Shown: in pieces, positions 56,541-64,000 of the stretch
How the letters are laid out: every line of letters starts with the position of its first letter
Numbering within the stretch: position 1 is the stretch's first letter
Source: Sphingomonas yantingensis
Lineage (GTDB): Bacteria > Pseudomonadota > Alphaproteobacteria > Sphingomonadales > Sphingomonadaceae
DNA: 64,000 nucleotides
Assembly (NCBI RefSeq): GCF_014199325.1
Contig: NZ_JACIJJ010000001.1
Location: 1-64,000 of the forward strand
Reading direction: 5' to 3'
The notes under the pieces: model-generated
Database searches by the model: none
Seen by the model: only the letters and a program-made list of their open reading frames with translations
What the model was told of the DNA's origin: nothing
Made by a program: the position numbers and the translations under genes

Positions 56541-57836
56541 CGCCCGCCACGCATAGGCAAGCAGCAGCGTGAGCGCCGCCGCCGCGACCCAGTAGGGCAG
56601 CGGGCGGTAAAGCTCGTACATCGCTACGCCGATCGACGGGCCGAGGATGAAGGCCGCGCCGTTGACCGACGTGACCTTGCCCGCGACCGACCCCTGCGCC
56701 CCCGGCCCCACCGCCAGCGACGCGCCGGCGGTGAAGCCCGGGCGCAGGAACCCGAAACCCATCGCCGCCAGGCCATAGCCCATGGTGATGCCGTACAGCG
56801 TCGCCGCGTTCGCCGTCGCCGCGCAGCCGATCGCGCCGAGCACGCACCCGGCCAGCACCAGCCGCGGCGGGCTGAGGTTCAGGAGCGGGATCAGCCCCCA
56901 CTGGACGAGCAGCGCCGCCCCCGCCCCCACCATCAGCACGATACCCGTCGGCCCCAGCGCCTCCACCGGCGGCAAGCCGAGCCGGTCGATGACGAGAAAA
57001 CCCATCGTCTGGCCGATCATCGCCTGCGCATGGCCCATCACCAGCCCGACGATCATCCATGCGCGCACGCGTGGATCGAGATAGCCGACGCGCTCGGACA
57101 GCGTCTCGGTCGCGGCGGTGATCGCAGCGCCCGTCGCCTGTCCGCCGACCGAGGGATAGCTCTGCACCGCGCCGTGCGTGTCGCCCGAGACGCGCGCGCC
57201 GTCGGCGGGCAGCATCCGCGCCGCCGCGATGCCGGTGGCCAAGCCGACCAGCCCGAACACGAAAGCCGGCCCGGCGAGCCCGATGGTCACGCCGCCGATG
57301 GCCCCGAGCAACAGATAGGGGGCGACCGCCGGGCCGATGATCGTGCCCAGGCCGAAGGCGGAGCCGAGAAGCGCCAGCATCCGCGTCCGGTCCCCGCGCG
57401 CGGTACTCTCGGCGACGAGCGCCTGCACCGCCGGCGGCGCGGCGGCCCCGAACCCGCCATAGAGCATTCGCGCAGCCACGAACGTGGCGAACGCGGCACT
57501 GGCCGGAATCCAGCCGTTGATCCCCGCCATCAGGAACGCGCCGCACAAGACGACCGACGCGGTGAAGCCGGAGATGCCGAGCAGCACCATCGCCTTGCGC
57601 CCGCGCCGATCGGAGCGGTTGGCCCAGAAGGGCGCGGCGACCACCCAGAGCAGCGCCGACACCGAAAATGCCGCCGCCACCGCGGTGTCCGCGACGCCCA
57701 GCGACCGGCCGAGTGCGGGCAGCACCGATTGCAGCGCAGTGTTGCCCGCCGCGATCACCAGCATGACGAGGAACAGAAGGACGAACGTCCGGTCGAGCCG
57801 CTCGATGATCCCCTCCTCGTGCTTGCCAATTCGCAT
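56508..57836 (-). CDS. MFS transporter (drug:H+ antiporter-like)
   Basis: 442 residues with 12 predicted transmembrane helices. Motif A is visible as FWANRSDRRGRKAMVLLGIS between helices 2 and 3, and GSAFGLGTIIGPAVAPYLL matches motif C of the drug antiporter branch. A loop of about 35 residues separates the two halves. The substrate is unknown; tetracycline-class efflux proteins are the nearest look. The gene is divergent from the methyltransferase gene. Confidence 0.92.
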   Translation of the reverse strand: MRIGKHEEGIIERLDRTFVLLFLVMLVIAAGNTALQSVLPALGRSLGVADTAVAAAFSVSALLWVVAAPFWANRSDRRGRKAMVLLGISGFTASVVLCGAFLMAGINGWIPASAAFATFVAARMLYGGFGAAAPPAVQALVAESTARGDRTRMLALLGSAFGLGTIIGPAVAPYLLLGAIGGVTIGLAGPAFVFGLVGLATGIAAARMLPADGARVSGDTHGAVQSYPSVGGQATGAAITAATETLSERVGYLDPRVRAWMIVGLVMGHAQAMIGQTMGFLVIDRLGLPPVEALGPTGIVLMVGAGAALLVQWGLIPLLNLSPPRLVLAGCVLGAIGCAATANAATLYGITMGYGLAAMGFGFLRPGFTAGASLAVGPGAQGSVAGKVTSVNGAAFILGPSIGVAMYELYRPLPYWVAAAALTLLLAYAWRAFRPGGRSRPA

Positions 57837-57981
57837 GGCATAGATCGCGTTTCGCCGGGTGGCACGCGCGTTTCGATAACCTCGATCAGCGATCGGGACG
57901 GTTCCGCGTGCCGGCGCATCCTCGGCTGCAACCCCGTCGGGGCGCGGACGTTACAACTTTACGACAGGGGTCCTCCCCGCC

Positions 57982-58641
57982 ATGGTCGCGCCGATTTCCA
58001 GCACGAGTAGCCGAATGCCGCCCATTTCGACGACCCAAGCCACCGCCGCCCCGCTTGTCGAGCCGGCGTTGCCCTCCTCGCCCTGGGGCATGTTCTTTCG
58101 CGGTTTCCTGAAGAACCCCGGCATGGTCGGTTCGATCGTGCCTTCGTCGAACAAGCTCATTCGCCGGATGCTGGCGCCGGTCGACTGGGCGAACACGAAG
58201 CTGTTCGTCGAATATGGCCCCGGCGTCGGCACGTTCAGCCGCGCGATCCTCGATCGGCTGCCCGCGGACGGCGTCTATCTGGCGATCGACACCTGTCCCG
58301 ATTTCATCCGCTATCTGCGCCAGACGATCCGTGACGACCGGATGCGCGTCGTCCACGGCTCGGCGGCGGATGTCGAGCGGATTGTCGCCGAGCACGGCTT
58401 CGAAAAGGCCGATTATGTGCTCTCCGGCCTGCCCTTTTCGACATTGCCGCCGGGTGTGGGCGATGCGATCGCCGATGCGACGCAGGCGGTGATCCGGCCG
58501 GGCGGCGCGTTCCTCGTCTATCAGTTCGCGCCCAAGGTCCACGCGCTGCTCGCCCCGCGCTGGGCCAATATCGATCACGCGGTCGAATGGTGGAACATGC
58601 CGCCCGCCAATCTCTATTGGGCCAACCAGCCCGCCGCCTGA
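57982..58641 (+). CDS. SAM-dependent methyltransferase, phospholipid N-methyltransferase-like
   Basis: 219 residues. After a leader of 30-odd residues, FFRGFLKNPGMVGSIVPSSN is the signature of PmtA-like and rRNA-dimethylase-like proteins. The SAM site is LFVEYGPGVGTFSRAIL, and YVLSGLPFSTLPPG is the motif IV equivalent. It could methylate phosphatidylethanolamine, but this single-domain class also has members of unknown substrate. ATG 57982 and ATG 58015 are both possible starts. Confidence 0.87.
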   Translation: MVAPISSTSSRMPPISTTQATAAPLVEPALPSSPWGMFFRGFLKNPGMVGSIVPSSNKLIRRMLAPVDWANTKLFVEYGPGVGTFSRAILDRLPADGVYLAIDTCPDFIRYLRQTIRDDRMRVVHGSAADVERIVAEHGFEKADYVLSGLPFSTLPPGVGDAIADATQAVIRPGGAFLVYQFAPKVHALLAPRWANIDHAVEWWNMPPANLYWANQPAA

Positions 58642-58680
58642 GCGATTGAACTCGGCCACCCAAGGACACACATCTACGCC

Positions 58681-59082
58681 ATGGAAAAGCTCGACCTCAC
58701 CGACGCCGAATGGCGGGAGCGCCTGACGCCGACGCAATATCACGTGCTGCGCGAGGCGGGCACCGAACGCGCTTTCTCCGGCGCGCTCAACGACAACAAG
58801 GCGGACGGCCTCTATCTGTGCGCCGCGTGCGAAAACCCGCTGTTCGACAGCGACGACAAATATGATTCGGGGTCCGGCTGGCCGAGCTTCACCCAGCCGA
58901 TCGGTCCCGATGCGGTCACGGACCACGCGGACAACAGCCACGGGATGCGCCGCGTCGAGACGCGCTGCGCGCGCTGCGATAGCCACCTGGGCCATGTCTT
59001 CCCCGACGGGCCACCGCCGACGGGGCTGCGCTATTGCATGAACTCGGTGTCGCTCGATTTCCGTCCGCGTTCAGACGACTGA
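58681..59082 (+). CDS. msrB: Peptide-methionine (R)-S-oxide reductase MsrB
   Basis: 133 residues. It has the zinc cysteines CAACENPLF and [12 protein letters not shown], the [10 protein letters not shown] segment, and the catalytic Cys in [12 protein letters not shown]. There is no signal peptide, so it is cytosolic, unlike the exported MsrA in this window. It is complete and standard in length. Confidence 0.97.
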   Translation: MEKLDLTDAEWRERLTPTQYHVLREAGTERAFSGALNDNKADGLYLCAACENPLFDSDDKYDSGSGWPSFTQPIGPDAVTDHADNSHGMRRVETRCARCDSHLGHVFPDGPPPTGLRYCMNSVSLDFRPRSDD

Positions 59083-59145
59083 CAGCGGCCAGCGGTCATG
59101 GCGGCGCTTGTGAACCCGATCCAGCCCGCCTAATCGCGTCAGTCG

Positions 59146-61296
59146 ATGCCCGCCGCCGCAAAGCCTCGCAAAGCCCCTGCCCCGCGCTGGCAGCGCATCC
59201 TGAAATGGACGGCGATCTCGGGCGCTGCGCTCGCGGTGATCGGGCTGCTCGCGCTGGTCATTGCGGTTTATACCGCGCGCTCCTCGCTGCCGAGCTTCGA
59301 CGAGCTCAAATCCTCGCCCAACGGCCAGATGATCCGCGTCCATGCCGCCGACGGGACGGTACTGGTGTCGTTGGGGCCGAGCTATGGCGAGTGGATTCCC
59401 TATCGCAACATTCCGCTGGTGATGCGCCAGGCGATGGTCTCGGTCGAGGATCGCCGCTTCCGCTCGCACTGGGGCGTCGATCCGATCGGCATCGCGCGCT
59501 CGGTGAAATACGCGTTCGAGCGGCGCGGTACCGGCCGGCGGCTTCAGGGTGCCTCGACGATCACGCAGCAGGTCGCGCGCACCGTCTTCCTGTCGAACAA
59601 GTACGACTTCGGCCGCAAGCTGCGCGAGATCATCCTCGCGCTGGCGATGGAGCAGAAATTCTCGAAGGACCAGATCCTCGAACTGTATCTCAACAAAGTC
59701 TATTTCGGCGGCGGCGCGTACGGTATCGACGCCGCCTCGCGCCGCTTCTTCCAGCATCCGGCCAGCAATCTGACCCTGTCGGAGGCCGCCGTCATCGCCG
59801 GCTTGGTCAAGGCGCCGAGCCGCTATTCGCCGACCGCGGATGCAGAGGCTGCGGTCGACCGCGCGGGCGTCGTCCTGAACCTGATGGTCGAGACCGGCGC
59901 GATCTCGTCCGCCGAAGCCGCGAGTGCCGAACAGACGCAGGTAAAGCTCGCGCCCGAGCCGAAGCAAAACAGCGTCCGCTACTTCACCGACTGGGCGCTG
60001 CCGCAGCTCGAGATGCTGATCGACGAGACGCAGGCACCGCTCGACGTTTGGACCACGCTCGACCTGTCGATGCAGGCGGCGGGCGACCGGGCGGTTCGTG
60101 CGCATGCGCCAGGCGGCGCGCAGGGTGCGCTGGTGGCGCTCGACCGCGATGGCGCGGTCCGCGCGATGGTCGGCGGCAAGGATTATGTGAGCTCGAACTA
60201 CAATCGCGCGACGCAGGCCGCGCGTCAGCCAGGGTCGGCGTTCAAGCTGTTCGTCTATCTCGCCGCGCTGGAAGCGGGCGCGAAGCCCGATGACCAGGTC
60301 GTCGACGAGCCCGTGACGATCGACGGCTGGAGCCCGCGCAACAATTCGGGTCGGTTCTCGGGCGCGATGGACCTGCGTTCGGCGTTCGCCTATTCGGTCA
60401 ATACCGTCGCGGCGAAGCTGGGGCAGCAGGTGGGCTTCGGCGCGGTCGCCGACATGGCGCGCCGCTTCGGAATCACCACCCCGGTCAACACGAGACCCGC
60501 AATGGTGCTGGGCAGCAGTGAGGTCCGCGTCCTCGACATGGCGCGCGCGATGGCGAGCGTCGCGAACAAGGGTGTCGCCGTCACCCCCTATGGCATCACC
60601 CGCGTCACCACCAACGGCCAGGTGATCTACAATCACGAGGTCGATACCTCGCGCGTGCTCGTCGCACCTTATGTCGCCGCGCAGATGACCGATCTGCTCC
60701 AGACCGCCGTTGCGACCGGCAGCGGCCGGGCGGCGCAGATCGGCCGACCGGTGGCGGGGAAGACGGGCACGACCACGTCGAACAAGGATGGCTATTTCTT
60801 TGGCTTTTCGAGCGGGATCACCACCGCGGTCTGGATGGGCCGCGACGATGCCAAGCCCGTCGCCGGCCTTCAGGGCGGCCGCGCCCCCGCACAGGCATTC
60901 GCCGACTTTATGAAGGTCGCGGTTGCCAAGCGCCCGGTCGAGCAGTTCGAGACGCAGGTGACGCTCCCCGACTGGCAGGTCGAACCCGACCAGGAAAGCT
61001 ATATGGGCGAGCCCGACAACGGCGTGTTCGTCGATCCCGACGGCAATCCGGTCGCCCAGCCCGCACCGCCCGGTCAGGGCGACTATGTGACGCCGGGCGA
61101 GGAGGGCGGCGATGCCGCCCCGCCGCCGGAGGCGCAGGACGGCGAGCGGCTCGACCGCGACTGGATCAACCGCGCGCTCGGCCGCGATCCGGGCGACCGC
61201 CAGCCGCCGCCGCGCGACACCCGGCGCCCCCCGCCGCGAGACGATCAGCGCCGCCCACCACCGCGTGAGGACGCCCCCTACTTTCCCAACCAGTGA
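59146..61296 (+). CDS. Penicillin-binding protein 1A-type transglycosylase/transpeptidase
   Basis: 716 residues. A cytosolic basic start and one transmembrane anchor (about 19-44) precede the GT51 domain (VSVEDRRFRSHWGVDPIG, GASTITQQVARTVFLSN) and a transpeptidase domain with SxxK in RQPGSAFKLFVY, SxN in AYSVNTVAAK and KTG in AGKTGTTTSNKDG. The last ~80 residues are disordered and contain three repeats of RR/T-PPPRDD type. It polymerises and crosslinks peptidoglycan. The final 19 bases overlap the convergent peptidase gene. Confidence 0.95.
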   Translation: MPAAAKPRKAPAPRWQRILKWTAISGAALAVIGLLALVIAVYTARSSLPSFDELKSSPNGQMIRVHAADGTVLVSLGPSYGEWIPYRNIPLVMRQAMVSVEDRRFRSHWGVDPIGIARSVKYAFERRGTGRRLQGASTITQQVARTVFLSNKYDFGRKLREIILALAMEQKFSKDQILELYLNKVYFGGGAYGIDAASRRFFQHPASNLTLSEAAVIAGLVKAPSRYSPTADAEAAVDRAGVVLNLMVETGAISSAEAASAEQTQVKLAPEPKQNSVRYFTDWALPQLEMLIDETQAPLDVWTTLDLSMQAAGDRAVRAHAPGGAQGALVALDRDGAVRAMVGGKDYVSSNYNRATQAARQPGSAFKLFVYLAALEAGAKPDDQVVDEPVTIDGWSPRNNSGRFSGAMDLRSAFAYSVNTVAAKLGQQVGFGAVADMARRFGITTPVNTRPAMVLGSSEVRVLDMARAMASVANKGVAVTPYGITRVTTNGQVIYNHEVDTSRVLVAPYVAAQMTDLLQTAVATGSGRAAQIGRPVAGKTGTTTSNKDGYFFGFSSGITTAVWMGRDDAKPVAGLQGGRAPAQAFADFMKVAVAKRPVEQFETQVTLPDWQVEPDQESYMGEPDNGVFVDPDGNPVAQPAPPGQGDYVTPGEEGGDAAPPPEAQDGERLDRDWINRALGRDPGDRQPPPRDTRRPPPRDDQRRPPPREDAPYFPNQ

Positions 61297-61943
61297 AGGC
61301 CCGCGCCGTGACGACGCAACCACGCCGTCGCCGGCCGCGGATCCGTGTCCAGCAACTCGCGCTCGAGCGCATGGAAGGCCGGGCCGTGGTTCATGTGCAC
61401 CCGGTGCGCGACCTCATGCGCGACGACGAAGCGGCGGACATAGGCGGGTGCGAGGATCAGCCGCCAGCTATAGCGTATCGCCCCGCTCGCCGAGCAACTG
61501 CCCCAGCGCGCACGCGCGTCGCCGATGGCAACACGCTCGATCGACACCCCTGCCCGCCCGGCCACCGCCAGCGTCTCGGCGGTCAGCACGCCCAGCGCCT
61601 CGCGCTTCAGCCACCGCTCGATCCGGCCGCCGAAACCCTCGACCGGACCGCCGACGATCAGCCGGTTACCCTCAAGCACCGGCGTCCGCGCCGCCCCGGC
61701 GCGCCATTCGAGGGTAAGTTCGGTATCGCCAAAGGGGATGACCGCGCCAGGCACGAACGGCACCGCGCGTGGCAGGCGGGCACGCTGCGCCTCGATCCAG
61801 TCCCGTTTGCTCGCCGCCCAGGCAAGCCCGTCGCGCTTCGACCCGCGCGGCGGCAGCGTCAGTCGGACGAGGCCGCTGGCCGGATCGATCGACAGCCGCA
61901 TCCGCCGCGCACGCGGGTGGCGGACGACCTCGATCCCCTCCAT
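61278..61943 (-). CDS. M48/YgjP-like metallopeptidase
   Basis: 221 residues. The C-terminal part shows the zinc motif HEVAHRVHMNHGPAFH (HExxH plus downstream His) and the YgjP signature RWGSCSASGAIRYSWRLILA. The N-terminal half is a beta domain (RRMRLSIDPASGLVRLTLPP). It is a cytosolic protease of unknown substrate in the SprT/YgjP group. It starts two bases after the YcgN-like gene stop, and its end overlaps the PBP1A gene by 19 bases. Confidence 0.92.
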   Translation of the reverse strand: MEGIEVVRHPRARRMRLSIDPASGLVRLTLPPRGSKRDGLAWAASKRDWIEAQRARLPRAVPFVPGAVIPFGDTELTLEWRAGAARTPVLEGNRLIVGGPVEGFGGRIERWLKREALGVLTAETLAVAGRAGVSIERVAIGDARARWGSCSASGAIRYSWRLILAPAYVRRFVVAHEVAHRVHMNHGPAFHALERELLDTDPRPATAWLRRHGAGLHWLGK

Positions 61944-61945
61944 GG

Positions 61946-62383
61946 CTAGAGCGGCCGGTCGGTCAGATGATGCTCGAGGTCGCCGGCATCATCCTCGCTC
62001 ACCGTCCAGCCGCGCACCGATTCGCCCGCCCGGTGCACCGCCTCCGGATCGCCGCTGACGAGGTAGTGCCAGTCGGGTAGCGGCAGCCCCTCCCCGCGCA
62101 GGCGATAGGCGCAGGTCGAGGGCAGCCAGGCGATCCCCTGCATCACGCCCCGCGCGGTCAGGCGCATGCAGTCGGGGACATAGGCGCGGCGGTTGCGATA
62201 ATCCTTGCACCGCGCACTCTCGCGATCGAGCAGCCGGCAGGCGACGTTGGTCGCGGCCAGCTCGCCCGTATCCTCGTCCTCCAGCTTGTGCAGGCAGCAT
62301 TTGCCGCACCCGTCGCACAAGGCCTCCCACTGCGCGCGGTCGAGCCGGTCGAGCGGCGTGTCTTCCCAGAAGCGGTCGCTCAC
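61946..62383 (-). CDS. YcgN/UPF0260 family cysteine-cluster protein
   Basis: 145 residues: RFWEDTPLDRLDRAQWEALC, DGCGKCCLHKLEDEDTGELA, CRLLDRESARCKDYRNR and PDCMRLTARGVMQGIAWLPS show the conserved cysteines of this family, likely a metal or Fe-S site. The function is unknown. I chose GTG 62383 because GTGA overlaps the SCO gene stop; ATG 62392 is possible. It is the middle gene of a three-gene minus-strand operon. Confidence 0.9.
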   Translation of the reverse strand: MSDRFWEDTPLDRLDRAQWEALCDGCGKCCLHKLEDEDTGELAATNVACRLLDRESARCKDYRNRRAYVPDCMRLTARGVMQGIAWLPSTCAYRLRGEGLPLPDWHYLVSGDPEAVHRAGESVRGWTVSEDDAGDLEHHLTDRPL

Positions 62384-62970
62384 GACACCCATTTGTCGAG
62401 CAGCTCGGCGACCGCCTTGCCGCTTTCGTCGGCGGGGATGAGCGCGATCGGCTTGCCCTCGCCGTCGATCAGATAAGTCTGGCGGCTGTGATCCATCAGA
62501 TAGCTGCCCGGCGTCGACCCTTCCTTGCGCGCAGCAAAGATCGCGAACGCCTTTTCGACGCCCTCCATCGTCTTTGCATCCCCGGTCAGGCCGATCGTGC
62601 GCGGATGAAAGTTGGAGACGAACTGCTTGAGCACCGCGGGCGTGTCGCGCGCGGGATCGACGGTGACGAAGATCGGTACGACCTTCGCCGCGCGCGCGGG
62701 ATCGCTCGCCTCGAACGCCTTCAGCCCGGCGGTGATGTTGGCCATGTCGACGGGGCAGACATCGGGGCAGAAGGTGTAGCCGAAATACATGATCCGCCAT
62801 TTGCCCGCGAGCTGCTTGTCGCTGAAGCTGCGGCCGTTCTGGTCGGTCAGCGTGAACGGCCCGCCGATCCGCGCGCCCTCCAGCGGCGGCGCTTCCTTCG
62901 GCCCCCCACCGCAGGCGGACAGGGCAAGGATCAGCGGCGCGAGGAGCAGGCGAAAACGACGATCGTTCAT
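62380..62970 (-). CDS. SCO1/SenC family copper chaperone, lipoprotein
   Basis: About 196 residues. A lipobox LSAC follows the N-terminal helix (LLLAPLILALSAC). The thioredoxin-like domain has the copper ligands CPDVC in GYTFCPDVCPVDM and the distal His in LMDHSRQTYLID. SCO proteins deliver copper to the CuA site of cytochrome oxidase; no oxidase genes are in this window. ATG 62970 is preferred to an upstream in-frame start at 62985. Confidence 0.94.
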   Translation of the reverse strand: MNDRRFRLLLAPLILALSACGGGPKEAPPLEGARIGGPFTLTDQNGRSFSDKQLAGKWRIMYFGYTFCPDVCPVDMANITAGLKAFEASDPARAAKVVPIFVTVDPARDTPAVLKQFVSNFHPRTIGLTGDAKTMEGVEKAFAIFAARKEGSTPGSYLMDHSRQTYLIDGEGKPIALIPADESGKAVAELLDKWVS

Positions 62971-63039
62971 GGCGTCGCCAGCCATGATCTGTTAGCCGGT
63001 GATCCGCAAGCCACCGCCCGACAGGAACGTTTGCCCGTG

Positions 63040-63630
63040 ATGAAGTTCGCTTTCGCTCTCGCCGCCCTCACCCTTGCCGTGCCCGCCGGCGCGCAGCAAT
63101 TTTCGGAAGGGTACAAGTTTCTCGAGGCCGTAAAGAAGTCGGAGGCCAACAAGGTTAACGAAATCCTCGGCGCGCCCGGCCAGACGATCATCAACACCCG
63201 CGACCGCGTGAGCGGCGAGGGCGCGCTGCATATCGTCACCAAGCGCAGCGACCCGGTCTATCTGCGCTTCCTGCTGCAAAAGGGTGCGAATCCCGATATC
63301 GGCGATGCGCGCGGCGAAACGCCGATGCTGATCGCGGTCGCCAACGGCTTCGACGAGGGGGTCGAGATCCTCGTGCGGTACAGGGCCAATGCCGACGCCG
63401 CCAATTCGAGCGGGGAGACGCCGCTGATCCGCGCGGTGCAGATGCGCCGGTTCGACATGGTGCGCACGCTGCTCGCCGCCGGGGCCGATCCGGACAAGAC
63501 CGATATCGCTGCAGGCATGTCGGCGCGCGATTACGCCAAGCGCGACACCCGCTCGACCGCGATCGCCAAGCTGCTGGCCGACGCGCCGAAGAAGGCGGCG
63601 CGCCGTTCGGTGGGGCCGGTGCTGAAGTAA
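63040..63630 (+). CDS. Exported ankyrin-repeat protein
   Basis: 196 residues with a signal peptide (MKFAFALAALTLAVPAGAQ) and about four ankyrin repeats: GEGALHIVTKRSDPVYLRFL, RGETPMLIAVANGFDEGVEI, SGETPLIRAVQMRRFDMVRT and a final MSARDYAKRDTRSTAIAKL. A short basic tail follows. It is probably a periplasmic protein-interaction scaffold with partner unknown. It is divergent from the SCO gene. Confidence 0.9.
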   Translation: MKFAFALAALTLAVPAGAQQFSEGYKFLEAVKKSEANKVNEILGAPGQTIINTRDRVSGEGALHIVTKRSDPVYLRFLLQKGANPDIGDARGETPMLIAVANGFDEGVEILVRYRANADAANSSGETPLIRAVQMRRFDMVRTLLAAGADPDKTDIAAGMSARDYAKRDTRSTAIAKLLADAPKKAARRSVGPVLK

Positions 63631-63634
63631 GGCC

Positions 63635-63676
63635 GTCATCCCAGCGACGGCTGGGATGACGATCATCGTGATCGTC
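63635..63676. terminator. Overlapping hairpins between ankyrin and mmcB genes
   Basis: GTCATCCCAGC-GACG-GCTGGGATGAC (63635-63660) is a perfect 11-bp hairpin. A second palindrome GACGATCA-TCG-TGATCGTC (63658-63676) overlaps it by three bases. They separate convergent genes. The first shares GGGATGACG with the repeat at 5475-5568. Confidence 0.6.
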
Positions 63677-64000
63677 AGAGTCCGGCTTCGCGCGCGATGC
63701 CGTCCGGGTCGATCGCCGCCATCATCCGCCGTGCCGCCCGCCGCGCCAGTGCCAGCGTGCAGCGCTTGCGCGTTGCGGCGGCCAGCGCGTGCGTCGCCGG
63801 CTCGCGCAGCACCGCCGCGTCGTACCGATCGGCGACGATCACCCCCGTCCGCTCCGGCAGGAACGCCGGCCCGTCGAGCGGGCGCGTGTCGAACCCGTCG
63901 GGCACCGCCCAGTAGAAGCGGTCGCAGTGATCCAGATAGTCGGTCCATTTGCCGTCACCGAGCAGGTCGGCGCGCGACACCTTGATCTCGACGATCACCA
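63675..64000 (-). CDS. mmcB: MmcB family DNA repair protein (truncated by window edge)
   Basis: The C-terminal ~108 residues of a PD-(D/E)XK nuclease-fold MmcB protein: VIVEIKVSRADLLGDGKWTD holds the catalytic E-x-K, with YLDHCDRFYWAVPDGF and TGVIVADRYDAAVLREPATH after it. In Caulobacter-type systems MmcB acts in lesion processing for translesion synthesis. The N-terminus with the first catalytic Asp lies outside the window, so the apparent GTG near 63998 is not the start. Confidence 0.87.
   Translation of the reverse strand, partial: VIVEIKVSRADLLGDGKWTDYLDHCDRFYWAVPDGFDTRPLDGPAFLPERTGVIVADRYDAAVLREPATHALAAATRKRCTLALARRAARRMMAAIDPDGIAREAGL

Noticed and set aside
59071..61323. A 750-codon minus-strand frame opposite the PBP1A gene
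   Set aside because: Same kind of shadow; all catalytic motifs lie on the plus strand.

Overview
The window is a gene-dense, GC-rich stretch (by eye about two thirds G+C) of an alphaproteobacterial chromosome, most likely a Sphingomonas or close relative (Sphingomonadaceae). The pointers are the prfA-prmC-DUF4167 order, orphan CobS/CobT, DUF3297, DUF1489, DUF4139 and MmcB-family proteins, an Oar-like TonB-dependent receptor next to a LytS/LytTR pair, a plant-type glutamate-cysteine ligase, and a fused PabB-PabC. I found no rRNA, tRNA, CRISPR array, transposase, integrase or phage gene. This is ordinary core and soft-core chromosome, not a genomic island.

Layout. 1-6.5 kb: a polysaccharide flippase, a CBS protein, a small membrane protein, two tandem exported DUF4139 proteins and a disordered DUF4167 protein. 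6.7-9.9 kb: the translation genes hisS-prfA-prmC with overlapping ends. 9.9-12.7 kb: a fully overlapping bolA-GST-pirin-epoxide-hydrolase-like operon. 12.8-17.7 kb: a zinc-finger/J-domain protein, then six small detoxification-type genes (three VOC, GST, AHSA1, double DUF1428) facing a divergent HxlR regulator across a region rich in TGGTT/AACCA half-sites. 17.8-22.2 kb: cobS, a MetE-like methyltransferase, cobT and a ribbon-helix-helix protein. 22.2-25.3 kb: yghU-like GST and ligA. 25.5-31.6 kb: an Oar-like TonB receptor, LytS-type kinase, LytTR regulator and AAC(3)-family acetyltransferase. 31.6-40.5 kb: DUF3297, a glycine-zipper protein, an EVE protein, gshA, an ICMT-like membrane protein, an M61 peptidase, ppa, a 2OG oxygenase, CsbD, msrA and two very small genes.

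40.6-50.5 kb: an aminotransferase, pabB-pabC, an MBL hydrolase, a Crp/Fnr regulator, murA, an acyltransferase, ispG, an EamA transporter and a GNAT. 50.5-57.8 kb: DUF1489, mgtE, a cyclophilin, a LysR regulator, a candidate small RNA, a CDC48-type double AAA+ ATPase and an MFS transporter. 57.9-64 kb: a phospholipid N-methyltransferase-like protein, msrB, PBP1A, a YgjP-like peptidase, a YcgN-like protein, an SCO protein, an ankyrin protein and a truncated mmcB.

Themes: thiol, electrophile and oxidant defence recurs (gshA, three GSTs, msrA/msrB, pirin, VOC proteins, HxlR regulator), together with cell-wall synthesis (murA, PBP1A) and translation. Translational coupling is common (ATGA, GTGA, TGATG junctions), and many convergent genes overlap at their stops. 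The most interesting non-textbook signals are the HxlR-controlled six-gene operon with its operator-like repeats, a terminator-bounded candidate sRNA at about 54057-54117 with an anti-Shine-Dalgarno-like loop, and a dispersed ~80-bp inverted repeat present twice, one copy supplying the end of a coding sequence.
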